A DNA stretch of 64,000 nt from an uncultured Alistipes sp. GTDB lineage: Bacteria; Bacteroidota; Bacteroidia; Bacteroidales; Rikenellaceae. Below the pieces are notes generated by a model that was given only the letters and a program-made list of their open reading frames with translations, made no database searches and was not told where the DNA came from. Location: NCBI RefSeq assembly GCF_963931675.1, contig NZ_OZ007039.1, forward strand, positions 1,521,657 through 1,585,656, written 5' to 3'. A program made the translations under genes and the position numbers. Shown in pieces: positions 19,032 to 27,464 of the stretch; the first letter of the stretch is position 1, and every line of letters starts with the position of its first letter.

Positions 19032-21612
19032 CTCTCAAGGTTTTAATGGTCAACAACCGCACGAACTCTCCGGGAGTGAGATCCGTACGCACCTCTACGC
19101 TCACGGGATGTCCGGGCATCAGATCGAAATAGTTATCGGAGAAGAATCCCTCCGCATCGTTCAAACCGAGACATACGCCCCGGGCAAAGCCGTCGCAACG
19201 CAATGTCAGGCGGATTCCGGAATCAGTCGCCGCAGCAGCGGTGTCTACCCGGACTTCGGGATAAGCCATCTCCTTCTGTTTTGCCAGGAAACAGTTGTTG
19301 GAGTAGATTTTCCGCTCCCCGCGGGGTGTGAAGAGTACCTGAACGACCACCTCTTCGGGCGCCTGCCCGCCGAGAAGTCCATCGAGAGCGATCTCGGCAC
19401 ATTTTCGGCTCTCGTCGGCCTGCAGGCGGACAGACTGCCGGAACGTTCCGGCACGTTTCCCGTCCATCGTCCAGGCAACCGCCTCCAACGACCCGTTGAC
19501 AGCTTGCTGCCGATCGGAAACCACCCAGAGTTCCAGTTTGCCGGCGCGTGCCACCGGCGAGACGAGGATGTCGTCGAAAGCCTTAGCGGCAAAATAGTGC
19601 AACGCTTTCCAGCGTCCGTAATAGTCCCGGCTCGACCAGGAGGCTACCGGCCAGCAATCGTTAATCTGCCAGAAGAGCGTCCCCATGCAATAGGGCTTTT
19701 CACGTCGATGCGCCTCCATGGCAATCTTGACGGCATCCGCCTGCAGAATCTGGGTCATATAGAGGAAACTTTCGAAATCCTTCGGCTCGCGGTACTCCTT
19801 GAGCAGCTGTTTCCGGATCCGCTCGTTGGCATTCATGCCGCCCCGCTGATGCCACATCATCGCATCGGAAAGGATATTCCAATCCTCCGCCTCAGGGGCA
19901 TAGCGCATTACCGTCGCCAGTTCAGGGAACGACTGGAAGCCATATTCGCTGAAGAAGCGTGAGCGCTCGTCCCGAAATGCCGAGATCGGGTGTGTTGCAT
20001 TCCAAACGCCCCAGAAATGGCGGTCGCCCTCGTTGTCGGCCTGCCCCTTGTCGGGCGAGGAGAAGGGAGACGACGGCGTGTAAGCCACTCCGTTTCCGTA
20101 CTCCCGGACCACATCGGCCAGCGTAACGAAGTATTGGTCGGCATACTCTTTCCAGATCTTCTCGGCCCAGGCCGGATTCTGACGTTCATAGTTCTCCTTC
20201 CAGCCCCAGCTGAACCAGGCAGTCTGGTTTTCGTTGTTCCCGCACCATACGGCAATCGACGGATGGTTCCGCAACCGCTTTACATTGTCCACCGCCTCAC
20301 AACGAATGTTTTCGAGCAGCGCGCCTTCCGCCGGATAGAGGCTGCAGGCAAACATAAAATCCTGCCAAACAAGCAGCCCGTAACGGTCGCACAAGTCATA
20401 AAAGGCATCGTCCTCGTAGATTCCGCCGCCCCAGACCCGGAGCATGTTCATGTGCACGGCCGCAGCATCTGCCACGGTCTTTTCGTAATCAGCCCGTGTC
20501 ACCCGCGGCAGGAAACTGTCCGAAGGAATGTAATTGGCTCCCTTAGCAAAGACCCGGACACCATTGAGCCGGAAATAGAAACTCTGCCCGTCGGCATCCC
20601 GTTCGCGCACCAGTTCAATCGAACGGATGCCCGTCGTAACCGTCCGGCTGTCTGCCATCCGGCCGTCGACGGAGAGTTCCGTGCGGAAATCGTAAAGTTC
20701 GGGGGATCCCAACCCGTTGCACCACCACAACCGGGGATTCCGAAGCGTAAACTCCACCCGCACCCGGTTGTTTCCGGGTTTCAAGTCGCAGGCGACCTCA
20801 CCCAGCAGGCGTTCCGCCCCGGCATCGTAGACGGCAACCCGTGCTCCGGGAGTCACCTCCCGGGCTGTAATCTCGACTTCGCAGGCAATCTCTGCCGAAC
20901 GCTGCGAAACCCGTTGCTGCGCCACCGCAACATCTTCGAGGAGCACATCATCCCACGCCTCAAGAACCACCGGTCGCCAGATCCCAGAGGTCACCAGACG
21001 CGGACCCCAGTCCCAGCCATAATGGTAGCCCGCCTTCCGGGCGAAAACACTCACCTTTTTTTCAAACAACCCGCCGTTTTGCGACTGGTCATTCCCAGCC
21101 TCATAACGGTACGGCAGTGCCTCCCACTTCGGCAAGTCGACCTTGATCGGCGAATGGAAATAGACCCGGAGCACATTGCCTTCCTTCCGCAGCCGTCCGG
21201 AGACATCCACCCGCCATTCGCGGAACATGTTGTCGGCAGAGAGGATCTTCTCTCCGTTCAGTTCGACATCGGCATAGGTATCCAGACCCTTGAAAACAAG
21301 GCGGTGACATTGGCGGCTCCACATTCCAGTCGGCAGGTCGAAGGTCGTTTCATAGACCCAGTCCTCCTTGTCGACCCATTGTACGTTGCGTTCATTCAGA
21401 CGGAAGAAGGGATCCTCAATCAACCCACAGGCCAGCAAGTCCAGGTGGACAACGCCCGGCACCGAGGCTGGCCGCCACTGCTGAAGCCGCGCTTGTCGGA
21501 AACGCCACCCTTCGTGTAGTTCACAGCGCTCGACAGCCCCGACAACGGAGACGTTCAAGGCTGCCCACGCTGCGAAACACAACAAGCGGAATATCTGTTT
21601 TTTCAGCATCAT
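19021..21612 (-). CDS. GH2 family beta-mannosidase
   Basis: 863 residues with a signal peptide (FRLLCFAAWAALNVSVVGA). Sugar-binding domain: PASVPGVVHLDLLACGLIED and WVYETTFDLP. Immunoglobulin-like domain: WWCNGLGSPELYDFRTEL. TIM barrel: HMNMLRVWGGGIYEDDAFYD, acid/base Glu in VWCGNNENQTAW, nucleophile Glu in FFSEYGFQSFPEL, and MGTLFWQINDCWPVASWSS. These motifs are those of beta-mannosidases within GH2 rather than galactosidases or glucuronidases. It would remove terminal beta-mannose. It overlaps the preceding GH42-like gene by 4 bp and the following sulfatase by 11 bp. Confidence 0.92.
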   Translation of the reverse strand: MMLKKQIFRLLCFAAWAALNVSVVGAVERCELHEGWRFRQARLQQWRPASVPGVVHLDLLACGLIEDPFFRLNERNVQWVDKEDWVYETTFDLPTGMWSRQCHRLVFKGLDTYADVELNGEKILSADNMFREWRVDVSGRLRKEGNVLRVYFHSPIKVDLPKWEALPYRYEAGNDQSQNGGLFEKKVSVFARKAGYHYGWDWGPRLVTSGIWRPVVLEAWDDVLLEDVAVAQQRVSQRSAEIACEVEITAREVTPGARVAVYDAGAERLLGEVACDLKPGNNRVRVEFTLRNPRLWWCNGLGSPELYDFRTELSVDGRMADSRTVTTGIRSIELVRERDADGQSFYFRLNGVRVFAKGANYIPSDSFLPRVTRADYEKTVADAAAVHMNMLRVWGGGIYEDDAFYDLCDRYGLLVWQDFMFACSLYPAEGALLENIRCEAVDNVKRLRNHPSIAVWCGNNENQTAWFSWGWKENYERQNPAWAEKIWKEYADQYFVTLADVVREYGNGVAYTPSSPFSSPDKGQADNEGDRHFWGVWNATHPISAFRDERSRFFSEYGFQSFPELATVMRYAPEAEDWNILSDAMMWHQRGGMNANERIRKQLLKEYREPKDFESFLYMTQILQADAVKIAMEAHRREKPYCMGTLFWQINDCWPVASWSSRDYYGRWKALHYFAAKAFDDILVSPVARAGKLELWVVSDRQQAVNGSLEAVAWTMDGKRAGTFRQSVRLQADESRKCAEIALDGLLGGQAPEEVVVQVLFTPRGERKIYSNNCFLAKQKEMAYPEVRVDTAAAATDSGIRLTLRCDGFARGVCLGLNDAEGFFSDNYFDLMPGHPVSVEVRTDLTPGEFVRLLTIKTLRDAY

Positions 21613-23783
21613 TTATTTCCCTGTTTTTTCGGCGAGACCTTCAACAGGCGTGTTACGCCCGTAGGAGTCCCTTCGACGGCCAAAATCGTAAACCGGACAC
21701 TGCCGTCATCCTGTTGCGTAAAATCGACCGTTCGACCCCATTCGACATCGAGAATCTCCCCAACCTCGAATCCAAGGTCCCGCAGTTCCACCTCCGTAAT
21801 GGCCTCCCGGGCTTCGTGATTGATGACAAAGACGTAGGCCTCCCGGTCATTGCAGCGCAACGCCACCTCCATGTCCGGATTCGAGGAGAAAGCCCGGGCT
21901 CGGATCCCTGTATCAGCGAATACGTCGTGCACCAGCCGCTGCAACCCAGCCCGCGACTCTACATCATTCTCCTTCCAAGTCTGGAAATAGGTATCCTGCA
22001 GGCAGAATCCAAACAGATAGCAACGTCCCGTTCCTTCGCGGCGCGAAAGCAGCAGCGGATCACCCGAGGCCATGCGGGCCACCACTCCGGCATCCGAAGC
22101 CACACACGCCCGGGAAGTCACGACCCGGAAATCCTGCGGCACCCCGAAGGCTTCGCCCGCAGCCTTGTCGAAACGCTTTTCGGGGATGGGTGGCGGGGTC
22201 TTGAGTCCATGTGCCCATTGTGCCGGAAGCATCGAGAACGGATTCCACTGTCCCTTCTGTACGACACGGTCGGTCCGGGCAGACTCCACTCCAAAAAGAC
22301 GTTTCATCGTCTCCAGCGGCTGCATCAAGGCATCGGTCTGAGGTACACAGTCAGCAATCACCACCCCGCCCCGCTTTACGAAGCGCACTATCCGTTCGGC
22401 AACCTCCTTAGGCAACATCTTCACATCGGCCAGCACCAGGATCTCATACCCGTTCATGGTGTCGTCGGTAATCTGCTCTTCATGAATGACATCCAGTTCG
22501 CCAAAGGCCCGCAGGCAGAGTTCGAATGTCAGGCCCACGTTGAAATACTCCTCCTGCAACTGCACGTACTGCGTGCGCGGAAAGAGGAAGCAGGCCCGGG
22601 CTTTCGGTTTCGGAGACTCCAGAATCCGGCCTCCGACCTTCTGCACGGTACGCATCGCACGACCGAAATCCTCCCAGTGGCGGGCATCGGAGGGGATATT
22701 GATTCCCGTAATGAGGTAATCGGCACCTCCGGCGATCGCCGTATAGGCCAATTCACGCTCCATCCAATACTGCTCGCGCATCTCCCGGGTCAGATAGCGG
22801 CGGAACCATCCTTCGTTGTAGGTTCCGAGCCAGAACCCGAGTTTCTTGCCGTAGGATGTCGTAAGATTCCGCATCTGAGCCAGCGTGTAGTGCATCTGGC
22901 TGATCCGGGGTTTAGGCGTCTTGCCGTACTCCCCGTAACGATAGTCGAACATCGTATAGGGGTAGATATCGTAGATGAACATGTCGGCAAAGTCCCCTCC
23001 CCAGTGGAAGACGTCATCTACAGCCCATTTCGAGTCAGACTCGACACCACCGCCCATCGTATTGTGGCTGTCGTGGGTCATGACAACCAGCGGACGGTCA
23101 TCATACGCCTTGACCTCGCGATAAATCTTGCGCCACGCCTCCACGAAGGTCAAGGACTGGAAATTTACGAAATCCAAATGCTTGCGCGGATCGAGCCGGG
23201 CCTCGGCATAGGAACGCGGCATCTCGTAACCGTACTGCTTGCAGAATGCCTTGCGAACCGGATCCCGGTAATCAAACGATGTGGTATCGGCATGGAAGGG
23301 TTCATCCATGAAGGGGAAGATCGTATACGGCGCCGCGATGCGCTTTACGTGTCCAAGCACCGGTTCGATGCGGGTACGCACGGAATCGAGATACTCCCGC
23401 GAATAGACACAATATTTCGGCGGTGCATTGCGTCTGAAGAGCTGTACGCCATTGGACGTATAGTCGACCTTCATGCCCAGGCGGTGCGCATAGTCGAAGA
23501 CCGAAGGGTTGGCCCCGCCGTGCGAAAACTCCCCGGCAGCGATATGTGTGCAACCGTGCAGGATGATATTATGGACGGTTTCGCGCATGATCTCGTCGGT
23601 CAGGGGAGGGCGTTCGTCATGCCAGCCGTTCCCCGACGGTACGGGCGTAAACTGTACGGCCACCGGGAAATAGGAGGCTCCCACTCGCGGAGTCGTAGGC
23701 GGCAACGAATCCTGTGCCGCAATGCGGGGCCCGCAGAGGAGCGAGGCCGCAATCAGAAAAACAGGAACGCAGTTTCTCTTCAT
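21609..23783 (-). CDS. GH42-like secreted hydrolase (paralogue 1 of the operon)
   Basis: 724 residues with a signal peptide (FLIAASLLCGPRIAAQ). It shares the full architecture of the 15368-17458 protein: YTIFPFMDEPFHADTTSFDY (candidate acid/base Glu in MDEP), VVMTHDSHNTMGGGV, MFIYDIYPYTMFDYRYGE, LGFWLGTYNEGW, then the Rossmann-like segment YEILVLADVKMLPKEVAERI with GGVVIADCVPQ, and a C-terminal beta domain. The two copies have diverged mainly at the C-terminal part and in loops, suggesting ancient duplication and different specificities. It lies 12 bp after the surface GH-A gene and overlaps GH2 by 4 bp. Confidence 0.65.
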   Translation of the reverse strand: MKRNCVPVFLIAASLLCGPRIAAQDSLPPTTPRVGASYFPVAVQFTPVPSGNGWHDERPPLTDEIMRETVHNIILHGCTHIAAGEFSHGGANPSVFDYAHRLGMKVDYTSNGVQLFRRNAPPKYCVYSREYLDSVRTRIEPVLGHVKRIAAPYTIFPFMDEPFHADTTSFDYRDPVRKAFCKQYGYEMPRSYAEARLDPRKHLDFVNFQSLTFVEAWRKIYREVKAYDDRPLVVMTHDSHNTMGGGVESDSKWAVDDVFHWGGDFADMFIYDIYPYTMFDYRYGEYGKTPKPRISQMHYTLAQMRNLTTSYGKKLGFWLGTYNEGWFRRYLTREMREQYWMERELAYTAIAGGADYLITGINIPSDARHWEDFGRAMRTVQKVGGRILESPKPKARACFLFPRTQYVQLQEEYFNVGLTFELCLRAFGELDVIHEEQITDDTMNGYEILVLADVKMLPKEVAERIVRFVKRGGVVIADCVPQTDALMQPLETMKRLFGVESARTDRVVQKGQWNPFSMLPAQWAHGLKTPPPIPEKRFDKAAGEAFGVPQDFRVVTSRACVASDAGVVARMASGDPLLLSRREGTGRCYLFGFCLQDTYFQTWKENDVESRAGLQRLVHDVFADTGIRARAFSSNPDMEVALRCNDREAYVFVINHEAREAITEVELRDLGFEVGEILDVEWGRTVDFTQQDDGSVRFTILAVEGTPTGVTRLLKVSPKKQGNK

Positions 23784-23795
23784 CGGTTTTCGGGA

Positions 23796-25220
23796 TTAAT
23801 TCATCAACTCTTCGGGAAGTTCCACACCCAGTGTGGTCACAGCCACGAAACTGTTCGATTTCACGTCGAAAGACACCACACCCGCGGCATCGGACTGCAC
23901 ATCGGCAAGTTTCGTCAGGCCGCCCATCAGATCGTCGTTCCAGGCAATCACGTGGAAAGTCCGGTTCGCGGGCAGGCCGCCCACCTTGAAATTGACCTTG
24001 CTGGTCGAGGTTCCCAATGCATAAAGCGTATAGTCGTTCGCACCGTCCGTCATGGCCGCCAGCGACTTGGGCGAAAGGGTCGATACGGTCGGCTGTGCCG
24101 AAATAACCTTCCAGCCCGTGGCACAAGTGTGCGTAAAGGCCCATGTCATCCAGTAGGAGGGATAAAGCGGATAACCGTCCGATCCGGCTCCAATGACCGA
24201 AAAGAACTGGTTGCCGTTGTCATATTTGGCCTTGTAGCAGTCCCATTTGATCAGACCGGCCATCCCGACATTCAGGGCATCGATGTGGAACAGCGCGTGT
24301 TTGAAGGCATTCACATTCGTCCAGCCGATCGGGGTTTTAGTTCCTCGCAGGTATCCCGGATTGGTATAGGGATCGCCCGAAACCTTCTCGCCACGAATAC
24401 CGTATTCGGTCACATAACAAGGTTTTACCCCGTCTCCGGACATTTTGGCCAACTCGGCGGCAATCCCGTCCAACCGATCGTTCGGCTTGGCCAGGTCCCA
24501 ATGGTCCCAATAGATATGCGACGAATAGCCGTCAAGCAGATGCGACATCGAACCGGCCATGAAGGCGAACCACGAAGCCTGATTCGTCAACGTCAGGTCT
24601 CCGCCGACAATCTGGATTCGGTCCCGAATTCCGAGCGTCCGAAGCCGGGTGTTGAATGCCGCGTAGATATTCCGGTAATCGTCCTGCGTGATTTTGGTAT
24701 CGTTCACCTCGTTCTGAATGGTGACCTGCTTGACACAGGTCAAGCCCCGCGTAACCAACAGGTCGTAGATTACATCCCCGAAAGCATCCATATCGTCAAC
24801 CTTCGACGAATGCCAGTAGGTGATGTTCACCAGCGAACCGGTACGTTGTGCCAATTCCACCGTCCGAATGAACGAAGGCATGTACTCGGGATTGTACTTG
24901 TCGTTGGTCTCCCAACATTTGGGGTCGAAGAAGATCCGGACATACTGCGATCCGAGTTCCAGTACCTTCTTCTCCAAATCCGGGAGGTTGGAGTCCGTCA
25001 CGCCATCGGACGCCGCCGTGAGCGACGTAAAAAGATTGTTGTTATACTGGGTACCGAACCCCAGGAAATTTTCCGTGATCACGTTCGAGGCATCAATCGT
25101 AAAGTCGACACCCGGCCGCACGCCGTCAGCCTTCGGAGGATTGTGCTCGTCCTTGAAACACGACACACATCCGGTAACAACCAGCAAGAAGGTCAGGATC
25201 AATATTTTGTTGCGATTCAT
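23796..25220 (-). CDS. Surface lipoprotein glycoside hydrolase, clan GH-A type
   Basis: 474 residues. The signal ends in a lipobox (LLVVTGC, Cys18; Cys21 possible) followed by FKDEH, an acidic tract of the kind that directs Bacteroidetes lipoproteins to the cell surface. The barrel has acid/base Glu171 in VTIQNEVN and nucleophile Glu272 in CYVTEYG, the arrangement of GH5/GH30/GH39-like endo-acting enzymes, and a C-terminal beta-sandwich (about residues 385-474). Being directly downstream of SusC, SusD and the small lipoprotein, it is the most likely cell-surface endo-hydrolase that starts glycan depolymerisation. I cannot assign a CAZy family with confidence. Confidence 0.7.
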   Translation of the reverse strand: MNRNKILILTFLLVVTGCVSCFKDEHNPPKADGVRPGVDFTIDASNVITENFLGFGTQYNNNLFTSLTAASDGVTDSNLPDLEKKVLELGSQYVRIFFDPKCWETNDKYNPEYMPSFIRTVELAQRTGSLVNITYWHSSKVDDMDAFGDVIYDLLVTRGLTCVKQVTIQNEVNDTKITQDDYRNIYAAFNTRLRTLGIRDRIQIVGGDLTLTNQASWFAFMAGSMSHLLDGYSSHIYWDHWDLAKPNDRLDGIAAELAKMSGDGVKPCYVTEYGIRGEKVSGDPYTNPGYLRGTKTPIGWTNVNAFKHALFHIDALNVGMAGLIKWDCYKAKYDNGNQFFSVIGAGSDGYPLYPSYWMTWAFTHTCATGWKVISAQPTVSTLSPKSLAAMTDGANDYTLYALGTSTSKVNFKVGGLPANRTFHVIAWNDDLMGGLTKLADVQSDAAGVVSFDVKSNSFVAVTTLGVELPEELMN

Positions 25221-25245
25221 AGTCGATCGTTGTTTTTAAGGTTGA

Positions 25246-25599
25246 TTATTTTACCCAACGTCCGTACAACGTGACATCCAGATAAATGGGCATGGTTTCG
25301 AGATCGTAGGCCGCGAACTGGATCGTCGCCGAGGCATTCTGGTTGTTGGCCGACGCCTGGTCGGTGTACCAACCCGCAAATTCGAAACCTTCCCGGGTCA
25401 GTTCGGGCAGACCGGTCAACATCTGCCCGGCCTGCACTTCGAAATAGAGCTCATCACCTTCGGCGCCGGGATTGACATTGCATACCAGCGTCACGTGACA
25501 CGTCCGATCAGGATCGTCGTCGTCACAGGAGATCATCAGGGACGAGGCCAGAACAGCAATCGCCGCCAAAAGCCATATCTTGCATATTGCCTTTTTCAT
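25246..25599 (-). CDS. Small surface lipoprotein with InlB-type beta-grasp repeat
   Basis: 117 residues. The signal peptide ends LASSLMISC (Cys25), followed at once by DDDDPD, a strong surface-export signal in Bacteroidetes. The mature part contains one unit resembling the Listeria-Bacteroides (InlB B) repeat: REGFEFAGWYTDQ, about 20 residues, then LYGRWVK. It occupies the slot after SusD where surface glycan-binding proteins (SusE/F-like) are normally encoded, but is far smaller than those. A binding or scaffold role is an inference from position. Confidence 0.65.
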   Translation of the reverse strand: MKKAICKIWLLAAIAVLASSLMISCDDDDPDRTCHVTLVCNVNPGAEGDELYFEVQAGQMLTGLPELTREGFEFAGWYTDQASANNQNASATIQFAAYDLETMPIYLDVTLYGRWVK

Positions 25600-25628
25600 C
25601 GTCGTGTGTTTTTAAATTCGTCATCGTA

Positions 25629-27443
25629 TCATTCCGAACCCTGCGGCCATCCCGGATTCTGAACCAGATGGCTGCCGTTGCGTTCATAGTAATCAATTTC
25701 GTAAATCGGCAGGCACTCCCAATAGTTGCGGTCGAGGACATAACCGTTCGTCGCATTGCGGGGAGTTTGCGAAACCTTGAGGTAACCGCTGCCCAGCTCG
25801 TTGGAATCGGAAATCACATTTCCAGAGATGTCGGCAAGTACGAGCGACTTGGTTGCCGAAGTCTTGGTAATGTAGGCCCCGAGATTCTTCTTGGGATAGA
25901 GTTCCGTATTCGTGTAATCGATCTTGCGCCAGCGCTTGAGGTCGTTCAGGCGGAACCCTTCGTAAACCAGTTCCACCCGGCGTTCCCGGCGCACCTCCCA
26001 GATGAACGGCGGGACATCCTCGTCACGTTCGGCATCGTCGTAGGTCTTCGTCTCGACGGCCGGCAGACCGCCAATGATCTTTAGGTCGGGTAGCCGCTGG
26101 TCCGAAGCATAGCCGGCACGCTGACGCAGGGCATTGATCGTTGCATCGACATCGTCCTGCGTTACCGTATAAAGTCCCATGTCCTCCAATTCAGCCGCAG
26201 CCTCGATATAATTAAGCATCACCTCGCCCAAACGGATGATCGGGGCATCGGTAATATTAAAACTCTGTGACCCGGTAGTCTCGTACTGCGTCGCTTCGTC
26301 GAGGAATTTCCAGCATTTGAAACCCGTATGTGCGTAGCCGGTCTCCTCGTACTGCACATAGAATTTCGGACGGAAGGTCGCCGTAAGGCGCGGATCCCGA
26401 TTGCTCATCTGTGCTTCGGCACTCTTGTCACCCTGATAGACCGTATTGGTTTCTCCCTTCGGATTGATCGGCAGGCCGTTCGTACACAGATAGGTATCGA
26501 TCAGATCCTTGGGTGCCGAATAGGCCTGGGCTGTCGTTTCGCGGTTACCCGACATGATGGCATGGGTCACAAGACCGGTATCGTAAACCCGGAAGAGGAT
26601 CATCTCCTGCTTGACATCAGCCGTCGAAGAGATATCAACCGTACTACACAGTTTCTGATAGTTCGATGCAAGTTTATGACGCCCCGAACTGATTACACGC
26701 CAAGCCGCATCTTTGGCCGCCTGCAGATAGACTGCCACGCGTTCCATCTGCTCGGGGGTCGTATCGGGGTCGTACTTGAGCTTGGTCCCCATCATCAGCA
26801 TGTGCCGCGAAAAGAACGCATCGACGACATCACGCGTAACGACCTGTTTGTCGGGACCGGTACGGGTATCCGAGATGAATACGTTCTGTGCAGCATATTC
26901 ATAATCTTCCAACACACGATCCATCACATAAGTCACGTCATCCTGAGTCTTGAACAGGTCTGGAGAAGTAATGGTCAACTCGTGATCATAATAGGGTACG
27001 TCGCCAAACGAGAAGGCGAAGAGCGAATAGTCGAAAGCTCGGAAGAAGCGGGCAATACCCATCCAGTGATTCGCCGTCTCCTGGTCGTCGAACGGTACAC
27101 GAGCCACCCGGTCGACAAAGATGTTATCCTTGCGGATATCCGAGAAATAGGTTCCCCACAAACCGCCCTTGTTGGTCGGCTGGGCATTGAATCCCGGAAG
27201 GTTGATATTGGTAAAGTCGTCGTTGAGCGCCTGTCGGATGGACATCACGCCACCCGAGTCGTTGTTCCCGAATCCGGGGAATCGGTCGGCGTAATACCCG
27301 AAGGCAAATCCCCGAACATTGGCCTCCGAAACCCAGAAATTGTCGTCGGTAAACGACGCCAGTGGTTCTTTGGTCAGGAAATCCTCACACCCCGCGAGCC
27401 CCGTACCTGCCAGCATGGCCAGCAATATCATATACTTTTTCAT
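25629..27443 (-). CDS. SusD/RagB family glycan-binding lipoprotein
   Basis: 604 residues with lipobox AMLAGTGLAGC (Cys19) and the N-terminal FLTKEPLASFTDDNFWVSE characteristic of SusD-like proteins. Internal landmarks are the TPR-like helices with FFRAFDYSLFAFSFGDVPYY, LGEVMLNYIEAAAELEDMG, and ERRVELVYEGFRLNDLKRWR near the C-terminus. It forms the lid of the SusC pore at the outer membrane and binds oligosaccharide. It is encoded 21 bp after SusC. Confidence 0.96.
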   Translation of the reverse strand: MKKYMILLAMLAGTGLAGCEDFLTKEPLASFTDDNFWVSEANVRGFAFGYYADRFPGFGNNDSGGVMSIRQALNDDFTNINLPGFNAQPTNKGGLWGTYFSDIRKDNIFVDRVARVPFDDQETANHWMGIARFFRAFDYSLFAFSFGDVPYYDHELTITSPDLFKTQDDVTYVMDRVLEDYEYAAQNVFISDTRTGPDKQVVTRDVVDAFFSRHMLMMGTKLKYDPDTTPEQMERVAVYLQAAKDAAWRVISSGRHKLASNYQKLCSTVDISSTADVKQEMILFRVYDTGLVTHAIMSGNRETTAQAYSAPKDLIDTYLCTNGLPINPKGETNTVYQGDKSAEAQMSNRDPRLTATFRPKFYVQYEETGYAHTGFKCWKFLDEATQYETTGSQSFNITDAPIIRLGEVMLNYIEAAAELEDMGLYTVTQDDVDATINALRQRAGYASDQRLPDLKIIGGLPAVETKTYDDAERDEDVPPFIWEVRRERRVELVYEGFRLNDLKRWRKIDYTNTELYPKKNLGAYITKTSATKSLVLADISGNVISDSNELGSGYLKVSQTPRNATNGYVLDRNYWECLPIYEIDYYERNGSHLVQNPGWPQGSE

Positions 27444-27464
27444 AACCGTCGTATTTTACGAATA

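Noticed and set aside
21714..25274. 1186-codon open frame on the plus strand
   Set aside because: It lies entirely opposite the GH42-like, GH-A and lipoprotein genes. High GC third-position bias in those genes keeps the opposite frame open; the translation is Arg/His/Ile-rich with no domain.
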